Of a stretch of 64,000 nt of DNA, positions 9,056 through 18,066 are shown one piece after another (position 1 is the stretch's first letter; each line of letters opens with the position of its first letter). A program made the position numbers and the translations under genes. A model generated the notes under the pieces. That model saw only the letters and a program-made list of their open reading frames with translations, ran no database searches and was not told the DNA's origin. This DNA is from Flavobacterium sp. N1736 (GTDB lineage: Bacteria; Bacteroidota; Bacteroidia; Flavobacteriales; Flavobacteriaceae): contig NZ_CP109994.1 in NCBI RefSeq assembly GCF_025947065.1, positions 248,001-312,000 on the forward strand, read 5' to 3'.

Positions 9056-9075
9056 TGTAGGCTAAAATATAAAAT

Positions 9076-9819
9076 ATGTCAGAATTATCAATTAATACAA
9101 CACAAAATGTCAAAATAAATTTTAAAGCGGCATCTGCAGGGGAACGAATTGGTTCTTACTTTATAGATTTTGCTATTAAAATGGCTTATATTATCGTTGT
9201 TTCGGGGATTATTTTTTACTGGGCAGAATTGGATCGATTGTTCGGAAATTTAGATTCGTGGTCAAGAGCGGCGATTCTTTTGTTCTTTTATTTTCCGGTA
9301 ATCATTTATTCGATCACTTTAGAAAGCATTTTTGAGGGGCAAACCATTGGAAAAAAGATTGTAAAAATAAAAGTGGTTAAAATTGATGGTTATCAGGCTG
9401 GTTTTGGTGATTATTTAATGCGATGGTTTTTTAGGCTGGTTGATATAACATTGTTTTATGGTATTGTAGCTTTAATTACGGTAATTAACAGTAAAAAAGG
9501 ACAGCGTTTAGGCGACATGGTTGCAGGAACAGCGGTTATTACTTTAAAAAATAAAATTAATATTAGCCATACGATTCTCGAAGAAATAGGCGAGGCTTAT
9601 GTACCAACATATCCTTTGGTTATAAAATTGTCTGATAATGACATGAGAATTATTAAAGAAACGTTTCAAAAAGCGGATATTAAAGATGATTATGAAACAA
9701 TTCATAAACTGGTTTCTAAAATTGAAAGTGTAACGGGAATTAAAAATCAATCGGGAAATTCGAAAGATTTTCTTCGTACAATTTTAAAAGATTATAATTT
9801 CTATACGCAAAATATGTAA
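9076..9819 (+). CDS. RDD family membrane protein
   Basis: Protein of 247 residues with an RDD domain in the first 150: AGERIGSYFIDFAIKMAYII, a second membrane segment, GQTIGKKIVKIKVVK, then GQRLGDMVAGTAVI. Three or four membrane helices are predicted, followed by a soluble C-terminal region of about 80 residues. RDD proteins are often encoded back to back with SpoIIM-like genes, as here. Some act in ion transport, but a transport role is not shown for this type. It shares a 20-bp divergent start region with the SpoIIM-like gene, so the two are probably co-regulated. Confidence 0.85.
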   Translation: MSELSINTTQNVKINFKAASAGERIGSYFIDFAIKMAYIIVVSGIIFYWAELDRLFGNLDSWSRAAILLFFYFPVIIYSITLESIFEGQTIGKKIVKIKVVKIDGYQAGFGDYLMRWFFRLVDITLFYGIVALITVINSKKGQRLGDMVAGTAVITLKNKINISHTILEEIGEAYVPTYPLVIKLSDNDMRIIKETFQKADIKDDYETIHKLVSKIESVTGIKNQSGNSKDFLRTILKDYNFYTQNM

Positions 9820-10029
9820 TTAAGTCGTTTGTTTTGAATGGTTTAGGCGAGAAGTTTTCTTAAATTTGTTTGTAAGTAAAACATTAATATTTTTAGCTGA
9901 CTTAATTGGAATTCAGTTTTTTTATTTGTTAAAAATAAGTCTGATTTATGCAAAAAAATAACCAAAAGAATGCCTTGTTGCAATTTAATCTTTGTATCTC
10001 TGCACCTTTTAAACTTTGAACCTAAAAAG

Positions 10030-10632
10030 ATGTTCCATTTATTAGATATTATCGGCACAATGGCTTTTGCCATGTCCGGCGCTTTAACGGCAATGCATAA
10101 AAAACTGGATCCGTTTGGGGTTTTCATTATTGCTTTTGTAACAGCAGTTGGCGGCGGAACGCTCCGTGATGTTTTAATAGGAAGAACGCCGGTGGGATGG
10201 ATGCAGAATCTGCAATATGTCTACGTGATTATTTTGGGTTTTGGACTTGCAATTCTTTTTAGAAAAAAGTTTGATAAACTTCGTACTTCTTTATTTTTAT
10301 TTGATACAATCGGACTTGGCGTTTTTACTTTAATTGGTCTTGAAAGAGGTTTAATGACGGGTTTACATCCTGTTATTTGTATCGCTTTAGGAACAATGAC
10401 AGCTTGCTTTGGCGGTGTAATCAGGGATATTTTGTGTACCGAAATTCCAACAATATTCAGGAGAGAAATTTATGCCACAATTTGCATTTTTGGCGGAATT
10501 GTATTTTTTGGTTTAAGGGAACTGAATCTTGAAGATGATGTTTTATATCTCGTAACTTCAATTGTGATTATTACAGTTCGATTAATGGCAGTAAAATTTA
10601 AATGGTATTTACCCGCATTTGAGCATAAATAA
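10030..10632 (+). CDS. TRIC-type cation channel family protein (UPF0126)
   Basis: Integral membrane protein of 200 residues with two similar halves, as expected for the prokaryotic TRIC/UPF0126 family. Half one has DIIGTMAFAMSGALTAMHKK and GGGTLRDVLIGRTPVGW; half two has DTIGLGVFTLIGLERGL and FGGVIRDILCTEIP. Homologues form trimeric monovalent-cation channels. The ATG at 10030 is preferred: an upstream in-frame ATG at 9970 would add 20 residues encoded by a dispersed CTTTG-rich repeat and would break the family N-terminus. No functional link to the glycan genes downstream is evident. Confidence 0.85.
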   Translation: MFHLLDIIGTMAFAMSGALTAMHKKLDPFGVFIIAFVTAVGGGTLRDVLIGRTPVGWMQNLQYVYVIILGFGLAILFRKKFDKLRTSLFLFDTIGLGVFTLIGLERGLMTGLHPVICIALGTMTACFGGVIRDILCTEIPTIFRREIYATICIFGGIVFFGLRELNLEDDVLYLVTSIVIITVRLMAVKFKWYLPAFEHK

Positions 10633-10652
10633 GATTTAAAAGCCGATATTTT

Positions 10653-10722
10653 GCCACAGATTAAAGGATTAAAAAAGATTTTCTGAGGTATTAATTTAAA
10701 AAAATCATTTAAATCTGTGACA
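10653..10722. repeat. GCCACAGATTAAAGGATT inverted repeat, short copy
   Basis: The left arm reads GCCACAGATT plus AAAGGATTAAAAAAGATT, and the right arm AAATCATTTAAATCTGTGAC is approximately complementary. The same arm sequences bound the larger element at 60104-60273. It fills the gap between the TRIC gene and the acyltransferase gene. Confidence 0.65.
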
Positions 10723-10727
10723 AGAAA

Positions 10728-11705
10728 ATGACAAAGTATACCATTAAAAAATACGAGCAAAACGATTATAAAATCTGGAATGAGTTTATCGCTCAGGCTA
10801 AAAATGCTACGTTTTTGTTTCATCGTGATTTTATGGAATACCATCAGGATCGTTTTGAGGATTTTTCTCTTTTAATTTTTGAAGATGAAAAACTGAGTGC
10901 TATTTTGCCAGCTAATAAAGTTGAAGAAATAATCTATTCACATCAGGGATTAACGTATGGCGGTTTGGTTTATACTGAAAAAATAAAGCAGACATCAGTA
11001 ATTGAAATTTTTCGCGATATTTTATTTTTTCTGAATGAAAATAAGATTCAAAAATTTCAGCTAAAAACACTTCCGTCCATTTATCATCGTAAACCTTCTG
11101 ATGAAATTTTATACAGTTTGTTTTTGGCAGAAGCCAAATTAATACGACGTGATTCTCTTTCGGTTATTGACTTAAAACAGGAAAATAAAATTTCAAAAAT
11201 TCGCAAAAGAGGTTTTCAAAAAGCAGTTTCAAATCAATTGATTATTAAAGAACAAAATAATTTTGAGTCATTTTGGAATGAAGTTTTGATTCCGAATTTA
11301 AAAATAAAACATAACGCAAATCCAGTTCATTCTATCGAAGAAATAAATTCTTTGAAAGCTTTTTTTCCTGAAAATATTCATCAGTTTAATGTTTATTCCG
11401 GAGATAAAATTGTTGCAGGAACTACAGTTTTTGAAACCGAAACGGTTGCGCATTGCCAATATATTTCAAAAAATGAAAATGAGGAAAATCAGGGAAGTTT
11501 AGATTACTTATTTTATTATTTAATTCAGGAACGATTTGCCGAAAAGCGTTTTTTTGATTTTGGAATTTCAAATGAAAATCAGGGAAAAAATCTCAATGAA
11601 GGATTATCGTACTGGAAAGAGAGTTTTGGCGCAAGTACTATAATTCATGATTTTTACGAAGTTGAAACTTCAAATTATAACAAGTTAAATGGTATTTTTG
11701 TTTAA
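10728..11705 (+). CDS. FemAB/GNAT-like acyltransferase of the glycan region
   Basis: Predicted N-acyltransferase of 325 residues. The arrangement of two GNAT-like halves fits the FemAB / GNAT_acetyltr_6 group: N-terminal WNEFIAQAKNATFLFHRDFM and C-terminal VAGTTVFETETVAHCQYIS, then LDYLFYYLIQERF and YWKESFGA. It ends 15 bp before a sugar aminotransferase, so acylation of the amino group made by that enzyme is a plausible job, as acetyltransferases do in dTDP-3-amino-sugar pathways. This is inference from position; the known FdtC enzymes have an unrelated left-handed beta-helix fold. It heads a run of plus-strand glycan genes to 17042. Confidence 0.72.
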   Translation: MTKYTIKKYEQNDYKIWNEFIAQAKNATFLFHRDFMEYHQDRFEDFSLLIFEDEKLSAILPANKVEEIIYSHQGLTYGGLVYTEKIKQTSVIEIFRDILFFLNENKIQKFQLKTLPSIYHRKPSDEILYSLFLAEAKLIRRDSLSVIDLKQENKISKIRKRGFQKAVSNQLIIKEQNNFESFWNEVLIPNLKIKHNANPVHSIEEINSLKAFFPENIHQFNVYSGDKIVAGTTVFETETVAHCQYISKNENEENQGSLDYLFYYLIQERFAEKRFFDFGISNENQGKNLNEGLSYWKESFGASTIIHDFYEVETSNYNKLNGIFV

Positions 11706-11720
11706 CAAATAAAAAATAAA

Positions 11721-12833
11721 ATGATACCATTTCTGGATCTTAAAAAAATAAATGAACCATACGAAACTGCTTTTCAGGAAAAACTGAAATTGGTGTTACA
11801 TAATGGCTGGTATATTTTAGGAAAAGAAGTTGAAACGTTCGAAAAAACTTTTGCGGAATACTGCAAAACTGATTATTGTATTGGCGTAGGGAATGGTTTT
11901 GATGCTTTGGTTTTAATTTTTAAAGGTTATATTCAATTAGGAAAACTGCAAAAAGGCGATGAAGTTATCGTTCCTGCAAATACTTTTATTGCCAGTATTC
12001 TGGCTATTTTACAAGCAGATTTAGTTCCGGTTTTGGTCGAGCCAAAGTTAGAAACCTACAACATCAATCCTGATTTGGTTCAGGAGAAAATCACCTCAAA
12101 AACAAAAGCCATTTTAGTCGTTCATTTATACGGACAACTGGCTGAAATGGAAAAAATAAATGAAATTGCAGAAAAAAATAACTTGATTATTGTAGAAGAT
12201 TCTGCCCAATCGCATGGAGCAATCAGCAATCTAAAATCTAAAATCAACAATCTGCAATCAAGCGCAGCCTACAGTTTTTATCCCGGAAAAAATCTCGGTT
12301 GTCTGGGCGATGGCGGAGCAATAACCACAAACGATCCGGAATTGGCAAAAGTGCTTTTTTCGCTTCGTAATTATGGTTCTCAACAAAAATATTACAACGA
12401 ATATATTGGCGTAAATTCAAGATTAGACGAAATTCAGGCGGCATTTTTAAATTTGAAATTACCCAATTTAGATGCTGATAACGATAAACGCCGCGCAATT
12501 GCAAAACGTTATTTAGCTGAAATTAAAAACGAAAAGATTATGTTTCCGTTTTGGGATTTTTCTGAGAATCATGTTTTTCATTTGTTTGTTATTCGAACTC
12601 AAAATAGAGAAGCTTTACAAGATTATTTAATGCAAAATGATATTCAAACGGTAATTCATTATCCTGTTCCGCCACATAAACAGAAAGCATTTTCTACTGA
12701 AACTTTGGGTTGGAATAATTTATCTTTTCCAATTACAGAGAAAATTCATAACGAAATTTTGAGTTTGCCGATAAGTCCGGTTTTGACAGATTCTGAAGTT
12801 AGTTTTGTTATTGAAATTATTAATAAATATTAA
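11721..12833 (+). CDS. DegT/DnrJ/EryC1/StrS sugar aminotransferase (FdtB/QdtB type)
   Basis: PLP-dependent aminotransferase of 370 residues, acting on a nucleotide-linked keto sugar. Visible motifs: GVGNGFDALVLIFKGYI, VIVPANTFIASILAIL, VVHLYGQLAEME, the cofactor-binding VEDSAQSHGA and the PLP lysine in SFYPGKN (about K190). With the FdtA-like isomerase at 18067 it suggests a dTDP-3-amino-3,6-dideoxyhexose pathway; rmlA and rmlB are not in the window. Oddity: residues about 168-178 (SNLKSKINNLQ) are encoded by a repeat also found between genes at 1075-1103, and this replaces the usual glycine-rich LGD segment before SFYPGKN. It may still be functional. Confidence 0.85.
   Translation: MIPFLDLKKINEPYETAFQEKLKLVLHNGWYILGKEVETFEKTFAEYCKTDYCIGVGNGFDALVLIFKGYIQLGKLQKGDEVIVPANTFIASILAILQADLVPVLVEPKLETYNINPDLVQEKITSKTKAILVVHLYGQLAEMEKINEIAEKNNLIIVEDSAQSHGAISNLKSKINNLQSSAAYSFYPGKNLGCLGDGGAITTNDPELAKVLFSLRNYGSQQKYYNEYIGVNSRLDEIQAAFLNLKLPNLDADNDKRRAIAKRYLAEIKNEKIMFPFWDFSENHVFHLFVIRTQNREALQDYLMQNDIQTVIHYPVPPHKQKAFSTETLGWNNLSFPITEKIHNEILSLPISPVLTDSEVSFVIEIINKY
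12224..12252. repeat. 29-bp dispersed repeat inside a coding sequence
   Basis: These 29 bases match the intergenic repeat at 1075-1103 (opposite strand) with one mismatch. Here they are read in frame and encode SNLKSKINN in the sugar aminotransferase, just upstream of the PLP-lysine motif. Confidence 0.75.
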
Positions 12834-12849
12834 TTTTGATTTGACTAAT

Positions 12850-14166
12850 ATGACAAATTTAAAATTAACTATTAAGAAATTCGTACCTGAGAAAATATGG
12901 ATTTTACTTTTTAAGGTTTATCGTTTTACAAAATTAAAAGCTGTCTATGAGTATTATCAAATCGAAAGGGCACAAAAAAAGCACGAAAAAGCACTGCAAA
13001 TTGTTCGGCAAAAAGAAAAGGTAAAAGTTGCGTTCTTCTTGATTCACGAATCAGTTTGGAAATACGATGTGCTTTTTGATTTAATGTTACAGCATCCTAA
13101 ATTCGAACCTCAAATATTTGTTTGTCCAGCCGTAAATTTCGGTATGGAAAATATGTTATTTGAAATGAATAAATCGTTTGACGCCTTTACAAAAAAAGGA
13201 TATAATGCGATTAAAACGTATGATGATGTAACGGGAGAATATTTAGATATAAAAAAGACGTTTTCTCCGGATATTGTTTTTTTTACAAACCCATATGAAG
13301 GTTTGCAGGATTACAGGTATTATATAAAAGAATTTTCAAAAACGTTGACTTGTTATGTGCCTTATGCAATTATGACTACAAATTATGATGCTTTTTATAA
13401 TTTAGATTTTCATAATCACGTTTGGAGAATTTTTTCTGAAACGCCTATTCATCAACAGATCGCGTTTGAAAAACAAACCAATAAAGGAAAGAATAACATT
13501 GTAACCGGTTATCCGGGATTTGATCAATTATTGATTAATAAAACGCCAGATAATGGGGTTTGGAAAAACAAAAATTCGGTATTAAAAAAAATAATTTGGG
13601 CGCCGCATCATTCCATGAAAGAAATGAATAAAGTATCTAACTTTCTGGAATATTTTGATGTGTTTTTAGAATTGGCTGTTATTTACAAAGACAAATTGCA
13701 AATAGCTTTTAAACCACATCCATTATTAAGAGTTAAGCTGGAAAATGATTTGGATTGGGGTAAAGAAAAAACAGATGAATATTACAATAAATGGATAAAT
13801 TTAGAGAATGGTCAGTTTGAAAATTCAGATTATGGCGATTTATTTTTAACATCGGATGCTTTAATTCATGATTGCGGCTCGTTTATGGCTGAATATCTTA
13901 TTACAGGAAAACCATCTCTTTTTATGATTAGAAATGAATCGGTTATGAAAGAATGGAGTGATTTTGGAGAAAAAGCTGTTGCAGCGCATTATCAATCGAG
14001 AAATAAGGAAGAATTGATCGGTTTTATTGAAAATGTTGTACTGAATGAAAATGACCTGATGAAAGAAAAACGCAATGATTTTGTACAAAATAATTTAATA
14101 CAAAAGAATCATTTAACGGCATCTCAAAACATAATGAATTATTTAGAAAGTCAGATTTTCGAGTAA
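12850..14166 (+). CDS. CDP-glycerol glycerophosphotransferase family protein
   Basis: Predicted polyol-phosphate transferase of 438 residues. The C-terminal half has the GT-B-like TagF/TarL features: VTGYPGFDQLL, IIWAPHHSMKE, IAFKPHPLLR and YGDLFLTSDALIHDCGSFM, with the conserved AEYLITGKPSLFM following. Family members move glycerol- or ribitol-phosphate from a CDP donor onto a teichoic acid or capsule. The next gene encodes a CDP-ribitol-type synthesis enzyme, so ribitol-phosphate is the likely unit. The ATG at 12850 is chosen because an alternative at 12805 would overlap the aminotransferase end and lacks homology-like sequence. No membrane segment is evident. Confidence 0.85.
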   Translation: MTNLKLTIKKFVPEKIWILLFKVYRFTKLKAVYEYYQIERAQKKHEKALQIVRQKEKVKVAFFLIHESVWKYDVLFDLMLQHPKFEPQIFVCPAVNFGMENMLFEMNKSFDAFTKKGYNAIKTYDDVTGEYLDIKKTFSPDIVFFTNPYEGLQDYRYYIKEFSKTLTCYVPYAIMTTNYDAFYNLDFHNHVWRIFSETPIHQQIAFEKQTNKGKNNIVTGYPGFDQLLINKTPDNGVWKNKNSVLKKIIWAPHHSMKEMNKVSNFLEYFDVFLELAVIYKDKLQIAFKPHPLLRVKLENDLDWGKEKTDEYYNKWINLENGQFENSDYGDLFLTSDALIHDCGSFMAEYLITGKPSLFMIRNESVMKEWSDFGEKAVAAHYQSRNKEELIGFIENVVLNENDLMKEKRNDFVQNNLIQKNHLTASQNIMNYLESQIFE

Positions 14167-14206
14167 TTTATTTTTGGAAAACACTAAATTATATTAAAAA
14201 GAATAG

Positions 14207-15562
14207 ATGAATATAGCTGTCATTTTAGCGGGAGGAACGGGAATTAGGCTGGAAAAATCTTTGCCTAAACAGTTTTTTAAAATTGCAGGAAAGATGGTTA
14301 TAGAACATGCTGTTGATGCATTTGAACAAAATAAATCGATTGATGAAATTGCTATTGTAATCAATAATCATTACCAGTTTATGGTTGAGGATATGATTAT
14401 TAAAAACCAATGGAAAAAAGTAAAGCGGGTTTTAATTGGAGGAGAAGAAAGATATCATTCCAGCCTTGCAGCAATTAAAGCCTATGATGAGTTAAAAGAC
14501 GCTAATTTGATTTTTCATGATGCTGCACGTCCTTTAATAAGTCAAAGAATTATTAATGATGTTGTAAAAGCAATGGACGATTATAAAGCTGTTGATGTTG
14601 CTATTAATTCGGCAGATACAATTATCGAGGTTGAAAATAATATAATAACAGCTATTCCCGAAAGAATAAAAATGCGCAGAGGACAAACTCCGCAAGGTTT
14701 TAGACAAGAAGTTATTGCAAAAGCGTATGAACTCGCTTTGAAAGATGAAAATTTTAAAGCAACCGATGATTGTGGCGTTGTTAAGAAATATTTGCCCGAA
14801 GAAAAGATTTATGTGGTAGACGGTGAGGAGGTAAATATGAAGTTGACTTATCCGGAAGACACTTATTTGCTGGATAAATTGTTTCAATTGCGATCTGTCG
14901 AAATTCAGGATATTGAACTATCTGTCGAATCTCTATCTGATAAAGTGATGGTTGTTTTTGGAGGTTCTTACGGAATAGGGAAAAGTATTGTAGATTTGGC
15001 GAAATCATATGGAACTCGTGTTTATAGTTTTTCCCGAAGTGAAAATAAGGTTGATGTTTCTGATATGGAAGCTGTTACAAAAGCTTTAGAAAAAGTGTTT
15101 CAGATAGAACATAAAATTGATTTCATTATAAATACAGCCGGTATATTGTATAAAGAGCCGCTTGAAACGATGCATTATCAAAATATTTTGGATTCGGTTA
15201 ATACTAATTATCTTGGAATGGTAAATATTGCTCTTGCTTCGTTACCTTATTTAAAAGAATCAAAAGGACATATTTTGTTTTTTACCTCCAGTTCTTATAC
15301 GAGAGGCAGGGCATTTTACAGCATTTATTCGTCCAGCAAAGCTGCTGCTGTCAATTTTGTGCAGGCAATTTCACAAGAGTGGGAAACTTTTGATATTAAA
15401 GTAAACTGTATGAATCCGGAGCGTACTCGAACACCAATGCGAATAAAAAACTTTGGCAATGAACCTGAAAATACTTTGCTGCAGCCAGAAATTGTTGCAC
15501 GAAGATGTATTCAGACTTTGCTGTCTAATTATACGGGACAAGTAATCGATGTACGACTTTAA
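14207..15562 (+). CDS. Bifunctional cytidylyltransferase / SDR reductase (CDP-ribitol synthesis type)
   Basis: Fusion of 451 residues. Residues 1-225 form an IspD-like cytidylyltransferase (ILAGGTGIRLEKSLPKQF, HDAARPLIS, TPQGFRQEVI, ATDDCGVVKKYLPEEKIYVV). Residues about 240-451 form a short-chain dehydrogenase with the nucleotide loop VFGGSYGIGKS, an NTAG segment and the YSSSK catalytic pair. The same order occurs in Haemophilus influenzae Acs1/Bcs1, which reduces ribulose 5-phosphate and makes CDP-ribitol. A pure IspD is unlikely because of the fused reductase and the glycan setting. It is 40 bp after the CDP-glycerol-transferase-family gene, its probable consumer. Confidence 0.85.
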   Translation: MNIAVILAGGTGIRLEKSLPKQFFKIAGKMVIEHAVDAFEQNKSIDEIAIVINNHYQFMVEDMIIKNQWKKVKRVLIGGEERYHSSLAAIKAYDELKDANLIFHDAARPLISQRIINDVVKAMDDYKAVDVAINSADTIIEVENNIITAIPERIKMRRGQTPQGFRQEVIAKAYELALKDENFKATDDCGVVKKYLPEEKIYVVDGEEVNMKLTYPEDTYLLDKLFQLRSVEIQDIELSVESLSDKVMVVFGGSYGIGKSIVDLAKSYGTRVYSFSRSENKVDVSDMEAVTKALEKVFQIEHKIDFIINTAGILYKEPLETMHYQNILDSVNTNYLGMVNIALASLPYLKESKGHILFFTSSSYTRGRAFYSIYSSSKAAAVNFVQAISQEWETFDIKVNCMNPERTRTPMRIKNFGNEPENTLLQPEIVARRCIQTLLSNYTGQVIDVRL

Positions 15563-15596
15563 TACAACTTTAAGGAAATAATTTAATATTTTTTAG

Positions 15597-17042
15597 ATGC
15601 ATAATAGCTCGCTAAGATCAATTGCAACAAAAGGAATTTTTTGGTCAGCTGTTGATAAATTTGCTGTTCAGATAGGGCAATTTGTTGTGAGTGTTGTGCT
15701 TGCCCGAATTTTAGTTCCGGAAGATTTTGGCTTAATAGGAATGCTGGCGATTTTTATAGCCTTGTCACAAGCTTTTATCGAAAGTGGTTTAGGAACAGGT
15801 TTAATTCAGCGTCAGGATAGAACCGATATTGATTTTTCGACTGTATTTGTATTTAATTTACTGGCAAGCAGTTTTTTTTATGTTTTGCTATTTTTCTCAG
15901 CGCCATATATATCGTCTTTTTTTAATCAGCCACAATTAATAGACTTAGTGCGTGTATTGGGGTTAAGTTTATTTTTGAATGCTGTTTCTATAGTTCAAAA
16001 AACTAAATTAACAATTGCGATCGATTTTAAATCTATTGCCAAGAGTAATGTAATTGCGGTAATTGTTGGTGGTTTTTGTGGTGTAATAGGAGCGATAAAC
16101 GGATATGGAGTTTGGTCATTGGTTATTCAAAGTCTTTCCGGATCTTTGGCTTCTTCGGTGTCTTTATGGTTTTTAAGCAGTTGGAGTCCGTCAATTTTAT
16201 TTTCAAAAAAATCTTTTAAATCTTTATTTGGTTACGGTTCAAAAATTCTGATTTCAGGTTTGTATGCCCAATTACTAAATAATGTTTATAATATTTGTCT
16301 AGGCAAATTTTACCCAACGGCATCATTGGGTTATTATACAAGAGCTAAAAGTTTTGCCGACTTATCTGCGGGAACAATTGTCAGCGTAATACAACAAGCT
16401 ACATTTCCTGTTCTTACTGCAGTACAAAGCGATAAAGCAAAATTAGTTTCTATATACAGCCGTATGATTCGTATATCGGCATTTTTGATTATTCCGCTTA
16501 TGACACTAATTGCTTTGTTGGCAAAACCTATCGTTATATTATTACTTACCGAAAAATGGGTTACTCTGATTCCGTTATTACAATGGATGGTTTTTGCACG
16601 CATTTTTCTTCCAATGAGCGCCATTAATATGAATTTATTAAATGCAATTGGCCGCTCCGATTTATACTTGAAAGTTGATTTGTCAAAATTACCTTTAACA
16701 ATATTGGCGATGATAATCACAATTCCGTTAGGAGTAAAAGCCATAATAATTGGTCATGTTGTTACATCTGCATTATCGTTTTTAATTAATGCGTATTTGC
16801 CTGGAAAAATTTACGGTTACGGAGCAATAAAGCAATTAAAAGATATGTTACCTGTTTTTGTGGCTACAATGGGAATGGCAATTTTGGTATTTGCTATATC
16901 TTATTTTATAGATAATCTATTATTACAGTTGTTTTTAGGAACTTTATTTGGTGCGGCAGCTTATTTATTTATTTGCTGGTTATTAAAGTTAGAAGAACTT
17001 AAAGAAGTTTGGAGATCGTTTTTAAGTTTGAAAAAAAGATAG
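15597..17042 (+). CDS. Wzx/MOP-family polysaccharide flippase
   Basis: Integral membrane protein of 481 residues with about twelve to fourteen hydrophobic segments, matching the Polysacc_synt_3 / WzxC-like group: ATKGIFWSAVDKFAVQIGQF, LARILVPEDFGLIGM and GSKILISGLYAQLLNN. It should flip lipid-linked oligosaccharide units across the inner membrane for O-antigen or capsule assembly. It follows the CDP-ribitol-type gene by 34 bp and is the last of the plus-strand glycan genes; the next gene is convergent and starts its stop codon only 14 bp away. No polymerase (Wzy) was recognised in the window. Confidence 0.88.
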   Translation: MHNSSLRSIATKGIFWSAVDKFAVQIGQFVVSVVLARILVPEDFGLIGMLAIFIALSQAFIESGLGTGLIQRQDRTDIDFSTVFVFNLLASSFFYVLLFFSAPYISSFFNQPQLIDLVRVLGLSLFLNAVSIVQKTKLTIAIDFKSIAKSNVIAVIVGGFCGVIGAINGYGVWSLVIQSLSGSLASSVSLWFLSSWSPSILFSKKSFKSLFGYGSKILISGLYAQLLNNVYNICLGKFYPTASLGYYTRAKSFADLSAGTIVSVIQQATFPVLTAVQSDKAKLVSIYSRMIRISAFLIIPLMTLIALLAKPIVILLLTEKWVTLIPLLQWMVFARIFLPMSAINMNLLNAIGRSDLYLKVDLSKLPLTILAMIITIPLGVKAIIIGHVVTSALSFLINAYLPGKIYGYGAIKQLKDMLPVFVATMGMAILVFAISYFIDNLLLQLFLGTLFGAAAYLFICWLLKLEELKEVWRSFLSLKKR

Positions 17043-17056
17043 CAAAACAATACATT

Positions 17057-17977
17057 TTATCGATTTCTGATTTCATATTTTTTTAAATGTGTTCTCCAAA
17101 ACAGCCAAAATCGCAACCCTATATTTTTAGATAATAAATTATAATCTCCGATTTTAAAAGTGTGTATTATTTCGTGGTGTACTCTTTTTTGAATTGCCAG
17201 ATCTTCCTCTTTTGTGCGATTTAATTTTATGGCTTTTTTTAGAATTAAATAGGTAGATAAGTTTATTTTTTTAAAATTCGCCGTATGATGATCATAAAAG
17301 TTATTCGTTAATGAATTATTTGAAATTCTCTTTTTTATTAAAATTTCGTCTATAAAATCAAACTCATACAAGCGGGATGCCCGTATCCAAAAATCTAAAT
17401 CCTCGTAAGAAAGATTTTCATCATACCCTTTTAATAAATCATAAACTGATTTTTTAGCCATTGAAGAAACAGAACACATGCAATTTCCGCCAGAAAGAAC
17501 ACTTAGGTAAATATTGCCGGTTTGCCTTTTTTCGATGATTTTACGGTTTTGATCAACAGGAAAGTAATAAGAATCAAAATCACCTTTTTCAGTAATCAAT
17601 TCAGCATTTCCGTAAACAATCCCCAAATTTTTAAAGGAATTTTTCTCAAACGCTTTTATTTGTAACGAGATACAATTGGGAAGTAAGACATCATCTGCCG
17701 CTAAATCTATGATATAATCTCCCGTGGCGAATTGTAGTGCTTTATTAAAAGATTTGGTATTTCCTAAATTGGTTTCATTAGTAATAAATTTAACCTTAGG
17801 ATAATCCAAAAGCCATTTTTTAATGATATTTTTAGAATTATCAGTGCTGGAATCATCTACGATTATTAACTCGACAAATTCATAATCCTGATTGATAACT
17901 GAAAATAAACTCTCTGTCACAAAATTTTCGTGATTATAACACAGGCAAATAACTGTAACTAAGGATTTATTTTGCAT
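17057..17977 (-). CDS. Family 2 glycosyltransferase
   Basis: Cytosolic GT-A glycosyltransferase of 306 residues. The N-terminus has TVICLCYNHENFVTESLFSV, the nucleotide-binding IIVDDSSTDNSKNI and the metal-binding DLAADDVLL (DxD-like). No membrane segment is seen. It transfers a sugar to a growing surface glycan; donor and acceptor are unknown. It lies in reverse orientation between the flippase and the FdtA-like gene and so interrupts the otherwise plus-strand run. Its start region is shared with the divergent fdtA-like promoter. Confidence 0.88.
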   Translation of the reverse strand: MQNKSLVTVICLCYNHENFVTESLFSVINQDYEFVELIIVDDSSTDNSKNIIKKWLLDYPKVKFITNETNLGNTKSFNKALQFATGDYIIDLAADDVLLPNCISLQIKAFEKNSFKNLGIVYGNAELITEKGDFDSYYFPVDQNRKIIEKRQTGNIYLSVLSGGNCMCSVSSMAKKSVYDLLKGYDENLSYEDLDFWIRASRLYEFDFIDEILIKKRISNNSLTNNFYDHHTANFKKINLSTYLILKKAIKLNRTKEEDLAIQKRVHHEIIHTFKIGDYNLLSKNIGLRFWLFWRTHLKKYEIRNR

Positions 17978-18003
17978 ATTATTTTTAAAGAGTTATATAT
18001 TTG
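17971..18003 (+). promoter_or_regulatory. Consensus Bacteroidota promoter for the FdtA-like/GT4 pair
   Basis: TTTG (17971-17974), a 21-base spacer, then TATATTTG (17996-18003). Both boxes match the Bacteroidota sigma-A consensus exactly, and the ATG at 18067 lies about 60 bases downstream. The -33 box overlaps the start of the divergent glycosyltransferase gene. Confidence 0.7.
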
Positions 18004-18066
18004 GTACGAAAATAAGAAATCGAAAATAATAGCGCCTAACAAAAAATATTAAATTGAAATAACATT

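Noticed and set aside
9843..10127. Minus-strand open frame opposite the TRIC gene start
   Set aside because: It covers a repeat and the reverse of a conserved membrane protein; no domain was seen.
14207..15562. Isoprenoid enzyme IspD
   Set aside because: The fused SDR reductase and the glycan neighbours favour a CDP-ribitol role.
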